Shown: positions 8,238 to 14,834 of the stretch, in pieces
Layout of the letters: the number at the start of each line of letters is the position of its first letter
Numbering within the stretch: the first letter of the stretch is position 1
Virus record (IMG/VR): IMGVR_UViG_3300010883_006602
Span: 1 to 20,639 of that record
Reading direction: 5' to 3' (one strand)
Length of the DNA stretch: 20,639 nt
DNA from: a virus
Translations under genes and position numbers: made by a program
Notes under the pieces: model-generated
What the model was told of the DNA's origin: nothing
Databases searched by the model: none
What the model saw: only the letters and a program-made list of their open reading frames with translations

Positions 8238-8617
8238 TGCCAAAACTTTTTGATTATGTTACAAGCATAAATACTTCTAAGGTAGATCTTATGAAGGACG
8301 ATAGAGATGCAAATGTCTATAACGCTTTCTATATTAATCGTTCTCTTAGTTATTTTGCTGATACTGTTGGCCTTGCAAATGTGGTAAACCAATACCACCA
8401 CCTTGACAAAAAACTACAATATCATTTTCTTATAAATATCATCAGGAAGCGGAAACGTTTTTCTAAATGGATGAAAGCCGAAAGTGAAAGTGATATTGAT
8501 GCGGTTCAAGAATACTATGGTTATAGCAAAGAAAAAGCCAAACAAGTTCTCCCCCTATTATCACCTGATCAAATAATAATAATAATAAAGAAGGTGAGCA
8601 AAGGTGGAAGAAAATAA
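8237..8617 (+). CDS. 62: Clamp loader small subunit gp62
   Basis: This 126-residue protein fits the non-ATPase clamp-loader subunit that joins gp44. The central IIRKRKRFSKWMK corresponds to the PRGKRYGKWAK region of T4 gp62, and HFLINIIRKRKRFSKW plus EYYGYSKEKAKQV resembles the short gp62 of marine T4-like phages. T4 gp62 is longer (187 residues). Its position just before regA is the canonical T4 order. The 3' end holds a run of AAT triplets encoding five isoleucines. Its stop lies 14 bases inside the regA reading frame if regA uses the GTG at 8604. Confidence 0.82.
   Translation: MPKLFDYVTSINTSKVDLMKDDRDANVYNAFYINRSLSYFADTVGLANVVNQYHHLDKKLQYHFLINIIRKRKRFSKWMKAESESDIDAVQEYYGYSKEKAKQVLPLLSPDQIIIIIKKVSKGGRK
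8572..8586 (+). repeat. AAT trinucleotide run, five copies
   Basis: Five uninterrupted AAT units lie in the last codons of gp62 and read as Ile codons (ATA) in frame. They sit just upstream of the ribosome binding site and start of regA. Loss or gain of one unit keeps the gp62 frame. Confidence 0.8.
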
Positions 8618-9017
8618 CATTGTAAAATGGGTGCCAAGTGATATGCTTGAAGTCACTCTGAATGAGCCAGATGATTTTTTAAAAATAAGAGAAACGCTTA
8701 CACGTATTGGTGTGGCTTCCCGCAAAGATAAAAAACTATTTCAATCATGTCATATATTACACAAGCAAGGTAGATACTTTATAGTTCACTTCAAAGAACT
8801 ATTCATGCTTGATGGTAAGAAAGCTAATCTAGAACAGAGCGACTTAGAGCGCAGAAACACAATCGCTACATTGTTAAGTGATTGGGGTTTACTTGATTGG
8901 GCAGTAAAGGATGCTGAACATCCTTGTGCTCCTCTACGTCTGATTAAGATTATTCCCTTTAAAGAGAAGAGTGAATGGGAGCTTTGTCCTAAGTATAATA
9001 TCGGAAACAAGCAGTAA
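8604..9017 (+). CDS. regA: Translational repressor RegA
   Basis: RegA binds early phage mRNAs near their start codons and represses translation, including that of its own cluster in T4. Similarity to T4 RegA is strong: ETLTRIGVA, YQSCHIL-like FQSCHILHKQGRYFIVHF, DWGLLDW and the ending WELCPKYNIGN. T4 RegA (122 residues) aligns from residue 14 here (MLEVTLNEPDDFL), so the true start could be ATG 8643. GTG 8604 is kept because AAGGTGAG lies at a good distance upstream and because it overlaps gp62 in the style of the operon. The stop overlaps the next gene by one base. Confidence 0.92.
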   Translation: MEENNIVKWVPSDMLEVTLNEPDDFLKIRETLTRIGVASRKDKKLFQSCHILHKQGRYFIVHFKELFMLDGKKANLEQSDLERRNTIATLLSDWGLLDWAVKDAEHPCAPLRLIKIIPFKEKSEWELCPKYNIGNKQ

Positions 9018-9538
9018 TGATTCCTGAGGAACTAAGAGAAGCCATAACCAACAGGAAAGCTCTTCACAGTAAATCTAATATACCAGAGAGTGCTTTTCCT
9101 GATTGGAATAATTTAGTACCATACTTTGACAGATCGTTTCTTAATGGTAACAAAAGAGCAAGAGATCCGCACAAAATATTTTGCGATGTTTCATCCGAAG
9201 ATTTTCCTATAGTTCGACAGATAAAAGTGTTGCTTGGAACGCTGATCAATAGTGTCGATATATCTTGCCATTGTTATGCTGGCTTTAGTCCTAATGCCGT
9301 AGCATCTCCACCTCATTGTGATCCAATGCACGTATTCTTTTTTATGATACAAGGATCTATGCCTTGGAAGATATTTGAGGATGGGTGTGACTATAATGAT
9401 AAGACGCAGACTATGACAAGTAAATCCACATTCTCTAAAAGATTAGTTCAAGGCGATTTTGTATATGTGCCTAAGGGAGTTTATCATTGTGCAATACCTG
9501 ATAGTTCGAGAGTAGGTTTTTCTTTTGGTTGGGTGTAA
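9017..9538 (+). CDS. Cupin/JmjC-like 2OG-Fe(II) oxygenase
   Basis: A 173-residue protein with a cupin barrel pattern: H100-C-D102 in SPPHCDPMHVFFFMIQG, then GDFVYVPKGVYHCAI with H157 as the distal ligand. The GDFVYVPKGVYH motif is typical of JmjC/ROXA-like hydroxylases, which modify protein side chains, but the substrate here is unknown. The N-terminal half (PDWNNLVPYFDRSF) is not recognised. It overlaps regA by one base and closes the replication operon, followed by 59 bases without a gene that contain a late promoter. Confidence 0.72.
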   Translation: MIPEELREAITNRKALHSKSNIPESAFPDWNNLVPYFDRSFLNGNKRARDPHKIFCDVSSEDFPIVRQIKVLLGTLINSVDISCHCYAGFSPNAVASPPHCDPMHVFFFMIQGSMPWKIFEDGCDYNDKTQTMTSKSTFSKRLVQGDFVYVPKGVYHCAIPDSSRVGFSFGWV

Positions 9539-9555
9539 GTTTTTAGTTTTACTTG

Positions 9556-9563
9556 TATAAATA
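9556..9563 (+). promoter_or_regulatory. T4-type late promoter (TATAAATA)
   Basis: An exact match to the T4 late-promoter element TATAAATA in the short intergenic space before the synthetase-like gene. Transcription would start about six to eight bases downstream, giving a leader of about 25-30 bases. AAGG at 9587-9590 is the ribosome binding site for ATG 9598. Confidence 0.75.
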
Positions 9564-9597
9564 ACCTCAATGTGAGTCAGGCAATGAAGGAAAAATA

Positions 9598-10428
9598 ATG
9601 ACGCAACTAATAGACCCCCAAAAATTTACAGACACAGTTGGCCTTTTAAGGTCATTTTTTTTGTCTAAAGGATTTTTAGAAGTACACACGCAGAATAGAT
9701 TGAGTATCCTAGCCGCTTGTGAAGACCCGTTTAATGTGGCAACGTATAATTATGCAGGGGAAACGTGGCCCCTTCCCCAAACAGGCCAGATGTGGCTAGA
9801 ACATGAGTTACTCACCAAGCCCTCTTCGCAGGGCTTTTTTTGTGTCTCCACGTCATATAGACAAGAGCCAAACGCAATCCCCGGACGCCATGACATAATC
9901 TTCCCAATGTTTGAGTTTGAAATGCCCGGTGACATAAATGATCTTAAGGCAATGGAATATGAGTTATGCGAATACTTAGGTTTCAAAGAGCCTACAGAAA
10001 AAACATATCGTGAATGGCAACAGCATTATGGTGTTCATATCAATTCAGAACTTACAGCACAACATGAACTAGCAATGGGAAATTTCTTTGGACCCACACT
10101 AATCACAGACTTCCCAGAGATGACTAGTCCATTCTGGAATATGAGTAGGAATGAAGGTGGAGAGACCAGTAAGAAGATTGATGTTATCTTGGGTGGCATG
10201 GAAACAATAGGTAGTGCTGAACGTAGTTGTGACGTAGATATGATGAGAGATACATTCTACAGCATAACCGAAGGGGCTTACTCAAAGTTGTTGTTCGAAC
10301 TATTTGGTAAAGAGAGAGTAGAGGCAGAACTAGAAGAGTTCTTTAAGTTTGACTTCTTTCCTAGAGTTGGTGGCGGTATCGGTATTACTAGAATGATACC
10401 AGCACTTCAAGCTATCAAAACAATATAG
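9598..10428 (+). CDS. Class II aminoacyl-tRNA synthetase core, AsnRS/AspRS-like, no anticodon-binding domain
   Basis: At 276 residues this is a class II catalytic core only. AsnRS and AspRS normally carry an N-terminal OB-fold of about 100 residues that reads the anticodon, and it is missing here. Motif 2 spans about 84-107 (STSYRQEP, then GRHDIIFPMFEFE, with R88, E90, R97, H98). Motif 3 is GGGIGITRMIP with R265. The Asn/Asp-type RHxxEFxxxE pattern is recognisable with changes. Archaeal AsnRS-like cores of about 290 residues act as asparagine synthetases (known for Pyrococcus abyssi), and PoxA/EpmA-type cores modify proteins, so tRNA charging is not assured. It follows a late promoter and ends six bases before a tRNA with an Asn anticodon. 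The first third is visibly more GC-rich and holds terminator-like hairpins. Confidence 0.78.
   Translation: MTQLIDPQKFTDTVGLLRSFFLSKGFLEVHTQNRLSILAACEDPFNVATYNYAGETWPLPQTGQMWLEHELLTKPSSQGFFCVSTSYRQEPNAIPGRHDIIFPMFEFEMPGDINDLKAMEYELCEYLGFKEPTEKTYREWQQHYGVHINSELTAQHELAMGNFFGPTLITDFPEMTSPFWNMSRNEGGETSKKIDVILGGMETIGSAERSCDVDMMRDTFYSITEGAYSKLLFELFGKERVEAELEEFFKFDFFPRVGGGIGITRMIPALQAIKTI
9640..9662 (+). terminator. Terminator-like hairpin inside the synthetase-like gene (first)
   Basis: A short stem GGCCT/AGGTC with one G-T pair and a TTTA-sized loop at 9640-9653 is followed by A and eight T (9655-9662). The stem is weak, but the T-tract is unusually long for coding sequence. It lies at codons 15-22 and could cause partial termination shortly after translation starts. 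Confidence 0.35.
9757..9778 (+). other. GGGGAA/TTCCCC hairpin in the synthetase-like gene
   Basis: GGGGAA at 9757-9762 can pair perfectly with TTCCCC at 9773-9778 around a ten-base loop. It sits between the two terminator-like structures in the same coding region. A regulatory role is not shown; strong G/C stems are unusual in this AT-rich genome. Confidence 0.4.
9817..9841 (+). terminator. Terminator-like hairpin inside the synthetase-like gene (second)
   Basis: A perfect 7-bp stem, AAGCCCT (9817-9823) with AGGGCTT (9830-9836) around a six-base loop CTTCGC, runs into a T-tract (T from 9835 to 9841). This is the textbook layout of an intrinsic terminator, yet it lies in frame in codons 74-82 of an apparently intact gene on the coding strand. 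Confidence 0.55.
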
Positions 10429-10434
10429 TAATAA

Positions 10435-10519
10435 TCTGGGGTGGTGAAACTGGTAAACACGCACGACTGTTTATCGTGTGGCGAAAGCTTTGAAGGTTCG
10501 ACTCCTTCCCCCAGAGCCA
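10435..10519 (+). tRNA. tRNA with GTT (Asn) anticodon and long variable arm, CCA encoded
   Basis: The cloverleaf folds without mismatch. Acceptor TCTGGGG (10435-10441) pairs with CCCCAGA (10509-10515). The D-stem GTG/CAC has a loop containing TGG. The anticodon stem CACGA/TCGTG encloses CTGTTTA, giving anticodon GTT at 10469-10471. The T-stem GAAGG/CCTTC has loop TTCGACT. Discriminator G (10516) and CCA (10517-10519) are encoded. The variable region (10479-10491) is 13 bases with a mini-hairpin closed by a GAAA loop, which is a class II (Leu/Ser/Tyr-type) feature not found in normal tRNA-Asn. The D-arm also resembles tRNA-Leu. U1-A72, G73 and GUU are all asparagine-type. Position 37 is U, where a purine is almost universal. 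Isotype is therefore uncertain although the fold is clear. Confidence 0.88.
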
Positions 10520-10537
10520 GTTTTTTCATATGGGGTA

Positions 10538-10566
10538 TTGACAAATAGCATAACTAGTGTTATATT
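10538..10566 (+). promoter_or_regulatory. Sigma70-type promoter upstream of hsp20
   Basis: TTGACA (10538-10543), a 17-base spacer and TATATT (10561-10566) match the bacterial housekeeping promoter closely. It lies in the gap between the tRNA and hsp20 and would give early, host-polymerase transcription of the hsp20 group. Confidence 0.75.
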
Positions 10567-10572
10567 ATATGT

Positions 10573-10580
10573 TATAAATA
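10573..10580 (+). promoter_or_regulatory. T4-type late promoter upstream of hsp20
   Basis: An exact TATAAATA lies seven bases after the -10 box of the sigma70-type promoter, in non-coding DNA. Early and late promoters in tandem would let hsp20 and its followers be expressed throughout infection. Confidence 0.65.
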
Positions 10581-10640
10581 ATGTTGTAGTGCAGATAATC
10601 TGGCTACGACATAATCTTGCTTGATCAAAAGGAGATACAA

Positions 10641-11132
10641 ATGACAGGCTTACATCAACTATTCCCACGTTCATCTTTTGTTGGATTTGACCATCTGTTT
10701 AGTGAACTAGAATTTACTGCTAAACACGCTCAAGACCACTACCCACCACATAACGTTATAAAGCATGGAGATGATCAATACCTCATCGAACTTGCTGTGG
10801 CTGGGTTTACACAAGATGAGATATCTGTAGAAGTTAAAGATAGAACTTTAACAATCACAGGGGAACACGTCTCTAAAGGTAGAGAATTTATCCATCGTGG
10901 CATTTCAACAAAGAAATTTAAACGAACCTTTAGGCTGTCCGAACACGTAAAAGTAAATGGAGCAGATATTCAAGATGGTATTCTGGCAATAGACTTGCAG
11001 TATAACATCCCAGAAGAAATGCGTCCTCGTAAAATCAATATTGGTCAAACGAGGAAACAAAATGACACAACTAATACTAAGCAACTACTTACCGAAACTG
11101 ATGGTAATCACCCCGGTCGGACAACTCTTTAA
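10641..11132 (+). CDS. hsp20: Small heat shock protein Hsp20 (alpha-crystallin domain)
   Basis: This 163-residue protein is an IbpA-type holdase chaperone that would keep unfolded proteins soluble. The alpha-crystallin domain spans about 36-135: YPPHNVIKHGDDQYLIELAV, GFTQDEISVEVKDRTLTITG, and the LSEHVKVNGADIQDGILAIDL strands. A short C-terminal tail ends in NHPGRTTL. The start is ATG 10641, preceded by AAAGGAGATA, an excellent ribosome binding site; an in-frame TTG at 10617 lies upstream of it and is rejected. Hsp20 genes are common in marine T4-like phages. The last 71 bases overlap the following DUF1127 gene in another frame. Confidence 0.9.
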   Translation: MTGLHQLFPRSSFVGFDHLFSELEFTAKHAQDHYPPHNVIKHGDDQYLIELAVAGFTQDEISVEVKDRTLTITGEHVSKGREFIHRGISTKKFKRTFRLSEHVKVNGADIQDGILAIDLQYNIPEEMRPRKINIGQTRKQNDTTNTKQLLTETDGNHPGRTTL

Positions 11133-11349
11133 GGCTGTATTAAGCCCATTGAAGTCACTTCATAGATCGCATCAACGTTCCCGAAAGGCTCACGAAACTA
11201 TTCGTGAACTGAACAAATTAAGTAACTATGAATTAAAGGATATCGGTCTTTCACGAGGCGATATCTATTCAGTAGCTCACGATCACTTTTCTGATTACTC
11301 AGTCAAGATAGTTACTAGTTCTAATTTGAATCTAAAGGGATGGGTCTAA
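11062..11349 (+). CDS. DUF1127-domain protein
   Basis: A 95-residue basic protein. Residues about 41-72 (RKAHETIREL, then LSNYELKDIGLSRGDI) match the DUF1127/YjiS pattern of arginine-rich helix, 'LS..EL.DIG.SRGDI'. In bacteria, DUF1127 proteins are small and have been tied to RNA-related regulation and stress or phosphate responses; a phage role is unknown. The start is ATG 11062 with GAGGA at 11051-11055; an upstream in-frame TTG at 11041 is less likely. The gene begins inside hsp20 and its stop overlaps the next start (TAATG), so the three genes appear coupled. Confidence 0.78.
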   Translation: MTQLILSNYLPKLMVITPVGQLFKAVLSPLKSLHRSHQRSRKAHETIRELNKLSNYELKDIGLSRGDIYSVAHDHFSDYSVKIVTSSNLNLKGWV

Positions 11350-11516
11350 TGACAACTTTAGTAGGCAACTATATATTCTCGCCCTTGTCGGGTTTGTGGT
11401 CTTCATTAGAACGCTACATTCTGATAATGGGTTACAGAAGAGCGGAAGCGGAACTCGCAAGGATGGGGTTTCATACTCAATCCAAGATTTGTACGTTAGA
11501 GCTTAAAAAACTATAA
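11349..11516 (+). CDS. 55-residue protein, possibly a second degenerate DUF1127 member
   Basis: A short frame from ATG 11349 to TAA 11516, coupled to the DUF1127 gene by a one-base overlap. It has a hydrophobic N-terminal half (YIFSPLSGLWSSLERYILIM) and a basic GYRRAEAELARMG helix resembling the first helix of DUF1127, but it lacks the usual DIGISR part. Gene reality rests on the tight coupling and lack of any other content here. Function is unknown. Confidence 0.6.
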   Translation: MTTLVGNYIFSPLSGLWSSLERYILIMGYRRAEAELARMGFHTQSKICTLELKKL

Positions 11517-11521
11517 AAAAT

Positions 11522-11556
11522 AAAGGGGGCAAAGGTGTTGACATTTTTGCCCCTTT
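11522..11556 (+). terminator. Hairpin after the hsp20 group, overlapping a promoter
   Basis: AAAGGGGGCAAA (11522-11533) pairs with TTTGCCCCTTT (11546-11556) with one bulged G and a 12-base loop. It directly follows the last gene of the hsp20 group and may end its transcript, although no T-tract follows beyond the stem. The loop contains most of the -35 box of the next promoter. Confidence 0.55.
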
Positions 11557-11566
11557 AGTATATTAT
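11538..11566 (+). promoter_or_regulatory. Sigma70-type promoter for the radical SAM/gp43 operon
   Basis: TTGACA (11538-11543), a 17-base spacer and TATTAT (11561-11566) give a near-consensus promoter. Transcription would start a few bases before ATG 11576, so the leader is very short. It would drive the radical SAM gene and probably the polymerase genes behind it. Its -35 box lies in the loop of the preceding hairpin. Confidence 0.72.
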
Positions 11567-11575
11567 AGAGGTTAT

Positions 11576-12325
11576 ATGAACTTTCCAATCTGCATAGAAC
11601 TAAACGTAACAGAACTGTGCGATATGACTTGTTCATTTTGCCCAAGAAGTGTGGGGTATCCAAACTCTAATTTAAACATGAGCCTAGACACTTTAGATGT
11701 TATAATAAATCACGCAGAGAACTTAGACAGAGATATCGAATTCCATCTATCTGGAAGAGGTGAGCCTACTCTACATCCTAAGTTTTCAGATCTCTTGGAT
11801 AGGTTAGACAGATTTAAAGTTAAGTTATCTACAAATGGTAACAGAGTAGATAGATACCTAGACAAGATAAACAAGTTGATGAAAGTAGACTACAGCATCT
11901 ATGATCAGAGTAAGTTAACTTCAAAACAAATATATTCCAAATACAACTTTCATGTTGTTGACAAAAGAACTAATACTAAAAATATATACAATAATAGGGC
12001 TGGTTCTATAGTAAGTCAACAGACTGAACAGAATCCTTCTCATCCTAAATATAAGTTGATGTGTGAAAAACCTTTTCATGTGGTCTACATAAACTACAAC
12101 GGCGATTACAATCTATGTTGTAATGAATGGTTTAACCCCACTGTTCTAGAGAATGTTCATACTCAATCTATAAAAGAATATTTAAACGATAATGTTATTT
12201 TAAAATCATTTCAAAAGGACTTGATGAAAGGAGAAAGAAAGCAGTCTCCATGTAAAGGTTGTAATAAACAAATGCATCCAAAGGCTGTTGACTTTCTTGA
12301 TAGAATAGGTTACAATATAAGCTAA
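11576..12325 (+). CDS. Radical SAM protein with SPASM-like C-terminal cysteines
   Basis: A 249-residue protein. C15-x3-C19-x2-C22 ([13 protein letters not shown]) binds the 4Fe-4S cluster that cleaves S-adenosylmethionine, followed by the '[10 protein letters not shown]' motif and 'LSTNGN' of the radical SAM barrel. C-terminal cysteines at 163, 181-182 and 226/229 (C-KG-C) resemble a SPASM or twitch auxiliary-cluster region. SPASM enzymes often modify peptides or mature other enzymes, but no precursor peptide is evident here. It starts just after a strong promoter, with GAGG close upstream, and lies 19 bases before gp43. The substrate cannot be assigned from sequence. Confidence 0.85.
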   Translation: MNFPICIELNVTELCDMTCSFCPRSVGYPNSNLNMSLDTLDVIINHAENLDRDIEFHLSGRGEPTLHPKFSDLLDRLDRFKVKLSTNGNRVDRYLDKINKLMKVDYSIYDQSKLTSKQIYSKYNFHVVDKRTNTKNIYNNRAGSIVSQQTEQNPSHPKYKLMCEKPFHVVYINYNGDYNLCCNEWFNPTVLENVHTQSIKEYLNDNVILKSFQKDLMKGERKQSPCKGCNKQMHPKAVDFLDRIGYNIS

Positions 12326-12344
12326 GTGTAAGTTTGGAGGATAT

Positions 12345-14834
12345 ATGAACTTTTATACTAGCGTGAATCGATACGGCAATTCCATCTTGTATCGTGGCGT
12401 AAACAACTATGGAAAACGAATAGAAGCCAAGTACAAGTTTGAGCCAAAGCTCTACCTTCCTTCTAATAAGATAACAGCAAAGCACAAGTCTATAGACGGT
12501 GCTCAGTTAGAAGAGATAAAGTTTTCTTCTATGTCTGAAACAAAAGACTTCTTAAAAAGATACAAAGATGTTGATAACCTAGATGTGTATGGTAATCAGA
12601 ACTTCATACATCAGTTTATCGCTGACAAGTTCCCCACAGAAATAAAGTTTGACAGTAGCAAAGTCGATGTATGTTACATTGATATTGAGGTAGCATCTGA
12701 TGAAGGCTTCCCGTTTCCTGAGGATGCCGCTCACCCTGTTATCTCTATCGCTCTCAAGTCTAGTCTTAGTAATGTATATCATGTCTGGGGTTTAGATGAG
12801 TATGATGCTGAAAAGGTTTACAGTGATAAACTTATTGTGCAGTATCGCCACTGTAAGAGTGAGGTAGAACTACTTGCCAAGTTTGTAGAGTGGTGGGGCA
12901 AAAACTGTCCTGATGTAATCACAGGCTGGAACGTGCGACTATTCGACATTCCCTATCTTGTCAATCGTATCAGACGTATTGGATCTGAGGAAGCAGTCAA
13001 GCGACTATCTCCATGGGGGCTAGTGTCTCAACGTGAACTTCATATCAAAGGTAAACGTATGGATGCCTATGAGATCACTGGTGTTCAGCAACTTGATTAC
13101 TATGATCTGTTTCAGAAGTTTGGCTATTCGTATGGAGCACAAGAGTCCTACAAGCTAGACCATATTGCTTACGTAGTTCTTGGGGAGCGTAAACTGTCTA
13201 TCGAAGAACATGGTAACTTGTACACTCTATACAAAGAAGATCATCAGAAGTTCATTGACTATAACATTCGAGACGTAGAACTTATTGAGCGACTAGAAGA
13301 GAAGATGGGTCTGATTACCCTTGCTATAACTATGGCATATAGAGGTGGCGTGAACTATGCGGATACCTTTGGCACTACAGCCATATGGGATTCAATCATC
13401 TATCGGGAACTGAATGCTACTGGCACTATTGTTCCACCCAACAAACATAAGATGAAATCACCATACCCCGGCGGGTATGTCAAAGAACCTATGGTTGGCT
13501 CTCATGATTGGGTAGTATCTTTCGACTTGAACAGTCTGTATCCTAATCTCATTGTCCAATACAATATGTCACCAGAGACAATACTTCCTAACAAATCTTT
13601 TCCTCATGGGGTAGACTACTATCTTAACAAGTCTTGCGACACAGAGGGCGTCTCCGTAGCCGCAAACGGCTCTGCATTCACAAAAGAGTTCCAAGGTATT
13701 GTTCCAAAGATTATTGAGAACTATTATTCTGAGCGTAGTGTTATTAAGAAGTCCATGCTTATTGCTCAACAGGCATATGAGAAGACGAAGACTATTGAGC
13801 TTGAGCGTGAGATCAACCAACTAGAGAATAGGCAGATGGCTATTAAGATCTTGCTCAACTCTCTCTATGGTGCGCTGGGCAATCAATACTTCAGATACTT
13901 TGATATGCGTGTGGCAGAGGGTATTACTTTATCAGGGCAACTATCAATTCGTTGGGCAGAGATTGCCATGAACAAAGAGATGAATAAGTTGCTGGGAACT
14001 GTAGACAAAGACTATGTTATCGCTATCGATACTGACTCATTATATGTCAACTTTTCTCCACTTGTTTCCAAGTTAAACCCAAAAGATCCTGTCAAGACAC
14101 TTAGCAAGATATGTGAAGACCACTTCGAAAAGGTATTGGAGAAGTCTTACTCTGAACTGTTTGACAAAATGAATGCCTTCAAACCTCGTATGGTTATGGG
14201 TCGTGAGGTGATTGCTGATCGTGGTATATGGGTAGCCAAGAAACGATACATCCTAAACGTGCATAACAACGAAGGTGTTCAATACGCAGAACCCAAACTC
14301 AAGATGATGGGCATTGAGGCTATCAAGTCTTCGACACCTGAGGTTGTTCGTAATAAGTTCAAAGAGATCTTTCGTGTGATCATAGAAGGAACCGAACTGG
14401 ATGTTCAGAAGTTCATAAGGGATTTCAGAACAGAGTTTAAGTCTCTACCACCAGAGTCTGTAGCATTTCCTAGAGGTGTGAGTGATGTGGGTAAGTGGGA
14501 GTCTAAACAAGATATATACTTAAAAGGAACACCAATACACGTGCGTGGGTCTTTACTATACAACAAAGCTATCAAAGACAACTCACTTGAACGCAAGTAC
14601 GAAACTATCAAGAACGGTGAGAAGATTAAGTTTATCTACTTACGCAAGCCAAACCCTATTAAGGAAAATATAATATCCTTTCCAGCGGTTTTACCTACAG
14701 AAATGCACTTGCATAAGTATGTAGATTATGATATAATGTTTGGGAAGACATTCGTAGAACCCTTAAAGTTTATTCTAGACGCTATAGGGTGGAGTGTAGA
14801 ACCAAGAGCAACGCTAGAAGACTTCTTTGGATGA
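12345..14834 (+). CDS. 43: Family B DNA polymerase gp43
   Basis: The 829-residue replicative polymerase (T4 gp43 has 898) is intact. The proofreading exonuclease shows Exo I D113-I-E115, Exo II in [12 protein letters not shown] and Exo III in YNIRDVELI. The polymerase domain shows motif A with D394 ([12 protein letters not shown]), motif B starting at K501 ([14 protein letters not shown]) and motif C D562-T-D564-S. The thumb region carries KKRYILNV. The C-terminal end would bind gp45. The start is ATG 12345 with GGAGG at 12335-12339. The stop overlaps the next gene. No intein or split is present, unlike in some T4-like phages. Confidence 0.97.
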   Translation: MNFYTSVNRYGNSILYRGVNNYGKRIEAKYKFEPKLYLPSNKITAKHKSIDGAQLEEIKFSSMSETKDFLKRYKDVDNLDVYGNQNFIHQFIADKFPTEIKFDSSKVDVCYIDIEVASDEGFPFPEDAAHPVISIALKSSLSNVYHVWGLDEYDAEKVYSDKLIVQYRHCKSEVELLAKFVEWWGKNCPDVITGWNVRLFDIPYLVNRIRRIGSEEAVKRLSPWGLVSQRELHIKGKRMDAYEITGVQQLDYYDLFQKFGYSYGAQESYKLDHIAYVVLGERKLSIEEHGNLYTLYKEDHQKFIDYNIRDVELIERLEEKMGLITLAITMAYRGGVNYADTFGTTAIWDSIIYRELNATGTIVPPNKHKMKSPYPGGYVKEPMVGSHDWVVSFDLNSLYPNLIVQYNMSPETILPNKSFPHGVDYYLNKSCDTEGVSVAANGSAFTKEFQGIVPKIIENYYSERSVIKKSMLIAQQAYEKTKTIELEREINQLENRQMAIKILLNSLYGALGNQYFRYFDMRVAEGITLSGQLSIRWAEIAMNKEMNKLLGTVDKDYVIAIDTDSLYVNFSPLVSKLNPKDPVKTLSKICEDHFEKVLEKSYSELFDKMNAFKPRMVMGREVIADRGIWVAKKRYILNVHNNEGVQYAEPKLKMMGIEAIKSSTPEVVRNKFKEIFRVIIEGTELDVQKFIRDFRTEFKSLPPESVAFPRGVSDVGKWESKQDIYLKGTPIHVRGSLLYNKAIKDNSLERKYETIKNGEKIKFIYLRKPNPIKENIISFPAVLPTEMHLHKYVDYDIMFGKTFVEPLKFILDAIGWSVEPRATLEDFFG

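Noticed and set aside
8266-8273. CATAAATA near the start of gp62
   Set aside because: One mismatch to the late element, in coding sequence, with no gene start suitably downstream.
8403-8408. TTGACA inside gp62
   Set aside because: No acceptable -10 box at 16-18 bases and it lies in coding sequence.
10435-10519. Reading the tRNA as an ochre suppressor (UUA anticodon) or ordinary tRNA-Leu
   Set aside because: The anticodon stem CACGA/TCGTG pairs perfectly and fixes a seven-base loop with GTT at 34-36; G73 also does not fit leucine identity.
10617-10640. TTG start upstream of hsp20
   Set aside because: The region includes the strong AAAGGAGATA ribosome binding site for ATG 10641.
14789-14830. 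Extended start of the primase-like gene inside gp43
   Set aside because: ATGATG at 14831 overlaps the gp43 stop in the style of this operon; the upstream extension has no support.
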